From positions 2,909,001-2,973,000 of the forward strand of contig NZ_CP089980.1 of NCBI RefSeq assembly GCF_021389955.1: a DNA stretch of 64,000 nucleotides, in the 5' to 3' direction. Position numbers and translations under genes: made by a program. The notes below the pieces were generated by a model, which saw nothing but the letters and a program-made list of their open reading frames with translations, did no database searches and was not told the DNA's origin. Below, in pieces: positions 63,390 to 64,000 of this stretch. Numbering within the stretch: position 1 is the stretch's first letter; each line of letters opens with the position of its first letter. This DNA is from Fulvivirga maritima. GTDB taxonomy: Bacteria > Bacteroidota > Bacteroidia > Cytophagales > Cyclobacteriaceae.

Positions 63390-64000
63390 ATGCAATTAAA
63401 ATCTAACATATCTTTTAACGATACATCAGTAGCGTTTCAGGCTAAATCTGATGAGGCTTTGCGTAAAGCCAATTTTGTATTTTCAGTCGTTAACAACCCT
63501 TATATATCTAAGATGTCTATGGTGGCCGTAAAGGCAGCACTTGCGATTCGATTACCCATTAAATGGATTATTAAGAAAACGGTTTTTGAACATTTTTGCG
63601 GTGGCGAGACCATTCAGGATAGTTTACAATCTATTAAAGACTTAAATGCATATAATGTTGGTGCTATTCTTGATTATTCTGTGGAGGGTGTGGATACCAC
63701 TAGTAATTATGAGAAGGTAAAAAAGCAGATTATAGATACTATCGTTACAGCTTCTAAAACTGAAGGTATTCCTTTTAGTGTGTTCAAAGTTACTGGTATT
63801 GGTTCTACCTCATCGCTAAGAAAAAGGCAGTCTAAAGAAAAGTTTACTAAGAAAGATCATAGTAATTATGAAAAGCTGAAAGGCAGGGTGGAAGATATTT
63901 GTGAAGCAGCTTATCAAAATAACGTTCCTATTTTGATTGACGCTGAAGAGTCCTGGATACAAGATTCTATTGATGAGATTGTGTATGAGATGATGGCTAA
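63390..64000 (+). CDS. putA: Proline dehydrogenase, partial at right edge
   Basis: Open from the ATG at 63390 to the window end (about 203 codons visible). The stand-alone Bacteroidota form: ISFNDTSVAFQAKSDEALRK, KKTVFEHFCGGETIQDSL, NVGAILDYSVEGVDTT, FSVFKVTGIGS, and PILIDAEESWIQDSIDE. It oxidises proline with FAD and feeds electrons to quinone, giving pyrroline-5-carboxylate. The C-terminal half of the barrel is outside the window. It is divergent from pheA; a TATATTCG sequence (one mismatch to the -7 consensus) lies 17 nt upstream. The symbol putA is used in the broad sense. Confidence 0.9.
   Translation, partial: MQLKSNISFNDTSVAFQAKSDEALRKANFVFSVVNNPYISKMSMVAVKAALAIRLPIKWIIKKTVFEHFCGGETIQDSLQSIKDLNAYNVGAILDYSVEGVDTTSNYEKVKKQIIDTIVTASKTEGIPFSVFKVTGIGSTSSLRKRQSKEKFTKKDHSNYEKLKGRVEDICEAAYQNNVPILIDAEESWIQDSIDEIVYEMMA

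Noticed and set aside
1-64000. CRISPR array, tRNA or rRNA genes, prophage
   Set aside because: No repeat-spacer pattern, no cloverleaf-like or rRNA sequence, and no phage structural genes were seen.

Overview
The window looks like chromosomal DNA of a Bacteroidota bacterium, most likely order Cytophagales (a Fulvivirga- or Flammeovirga-like lineage). This rests on the low GC content, DUF5686/S9 and BBP2-type outer-membrane proteins, a eukaryote-type glutamine synthetase, an Nqr sodium pump, a stand-alone proline dehydrogenase, a DAP-type MurE, and the Bacteroidota -7 promoter box TAnnTTTG in front of several genes. No tRNA, rRNA, CRISPR array or prophage was seen. Species-level placement is inference.

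Layout. (1) 1-6 kb is accessory DNA: a DUF4041/GIY-YIG nuclease-like gene whose 3' end was cut off by an IS256-family element (1049-2414, 8-bp target duplication), a small companion ORF, a possible dispersed repeat, a HEAT-repeat ORF, a HigBA-type toxin-antitoxin pair and a DUF2007-TPR membrane protein with a zinc-ribbon partner. (2) 6-16 kb: a 1077-aa uncharacterised protein, a secreted S9A peptidase fused to a DUF5686 outer-membrane protein but broken by two frameshifts, and a DegQ/HtrA protease. (3) 15.8-20.7 kb: a GH3-family enzyme, a secreted protein, dxr and rseP. (4) 21.3-25.4 kb: a nitrogen-assimilation block (amtB with a frameshift, porin, DUF4468-like protein, type-II glnA). (5) 25.5-31.6 kb: small proteins, cmk and nqrABCDE without nqrF. 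(6) 31.6-34.8 kb: DUF502, an aminotransferase and mnmA. (7) 35.2-50.7 kb: a complete division and cell-wall (dcw) cluster, mraZ-rsmH-ftsL-ftsI-murE-mraY-murD-ftsW-murG-murC-ftsQ-ftsA-ftsZ, preceded by MraZ-type GTGG repeats. (8) 50.8-52.3 kb: an IS1380-family element. (9) 52.3-64 kb: LDH2-family dehydrogenase, Ppx/GppA, acyl-CoA carboxylase beta, an atypical SDR, an M42 peptidase, YfiR-like and BtuF-like proteins, the aromatic genes aroA, aroB and pheA, a 57-codon secreted peptide, and the start of a proline dehydrogenase gene.

How the parts relate. The dcw genes are almost all on one strand with 1-4 nt overlaps and probably form one long operon controlled by MraZ. dxr and rseP are directly abutted. 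NqrA-E lack their NADH-oxidising subunit here, so NqrF must be encoded elsewhere. amtB, the porin and glnA plausibly import and fix ammonium, but no PII gene accompanies them. pheA-aroB and aroA supply chorismate and phenylalanine precursors.

Most notable observations: the in-frame reconstruction of the nuclease gene when the IS is removed; the S9-DUF5686 fusion; three frameshifts that all sit in short simple repeats (two G runs, one GA run), which may be sequencing errors; MraZ boxes in both orientations upstream of mraZ; and a recurring TAnnTTTG-N4-8-ATG arrangement that suggests leaderless mRNAs.
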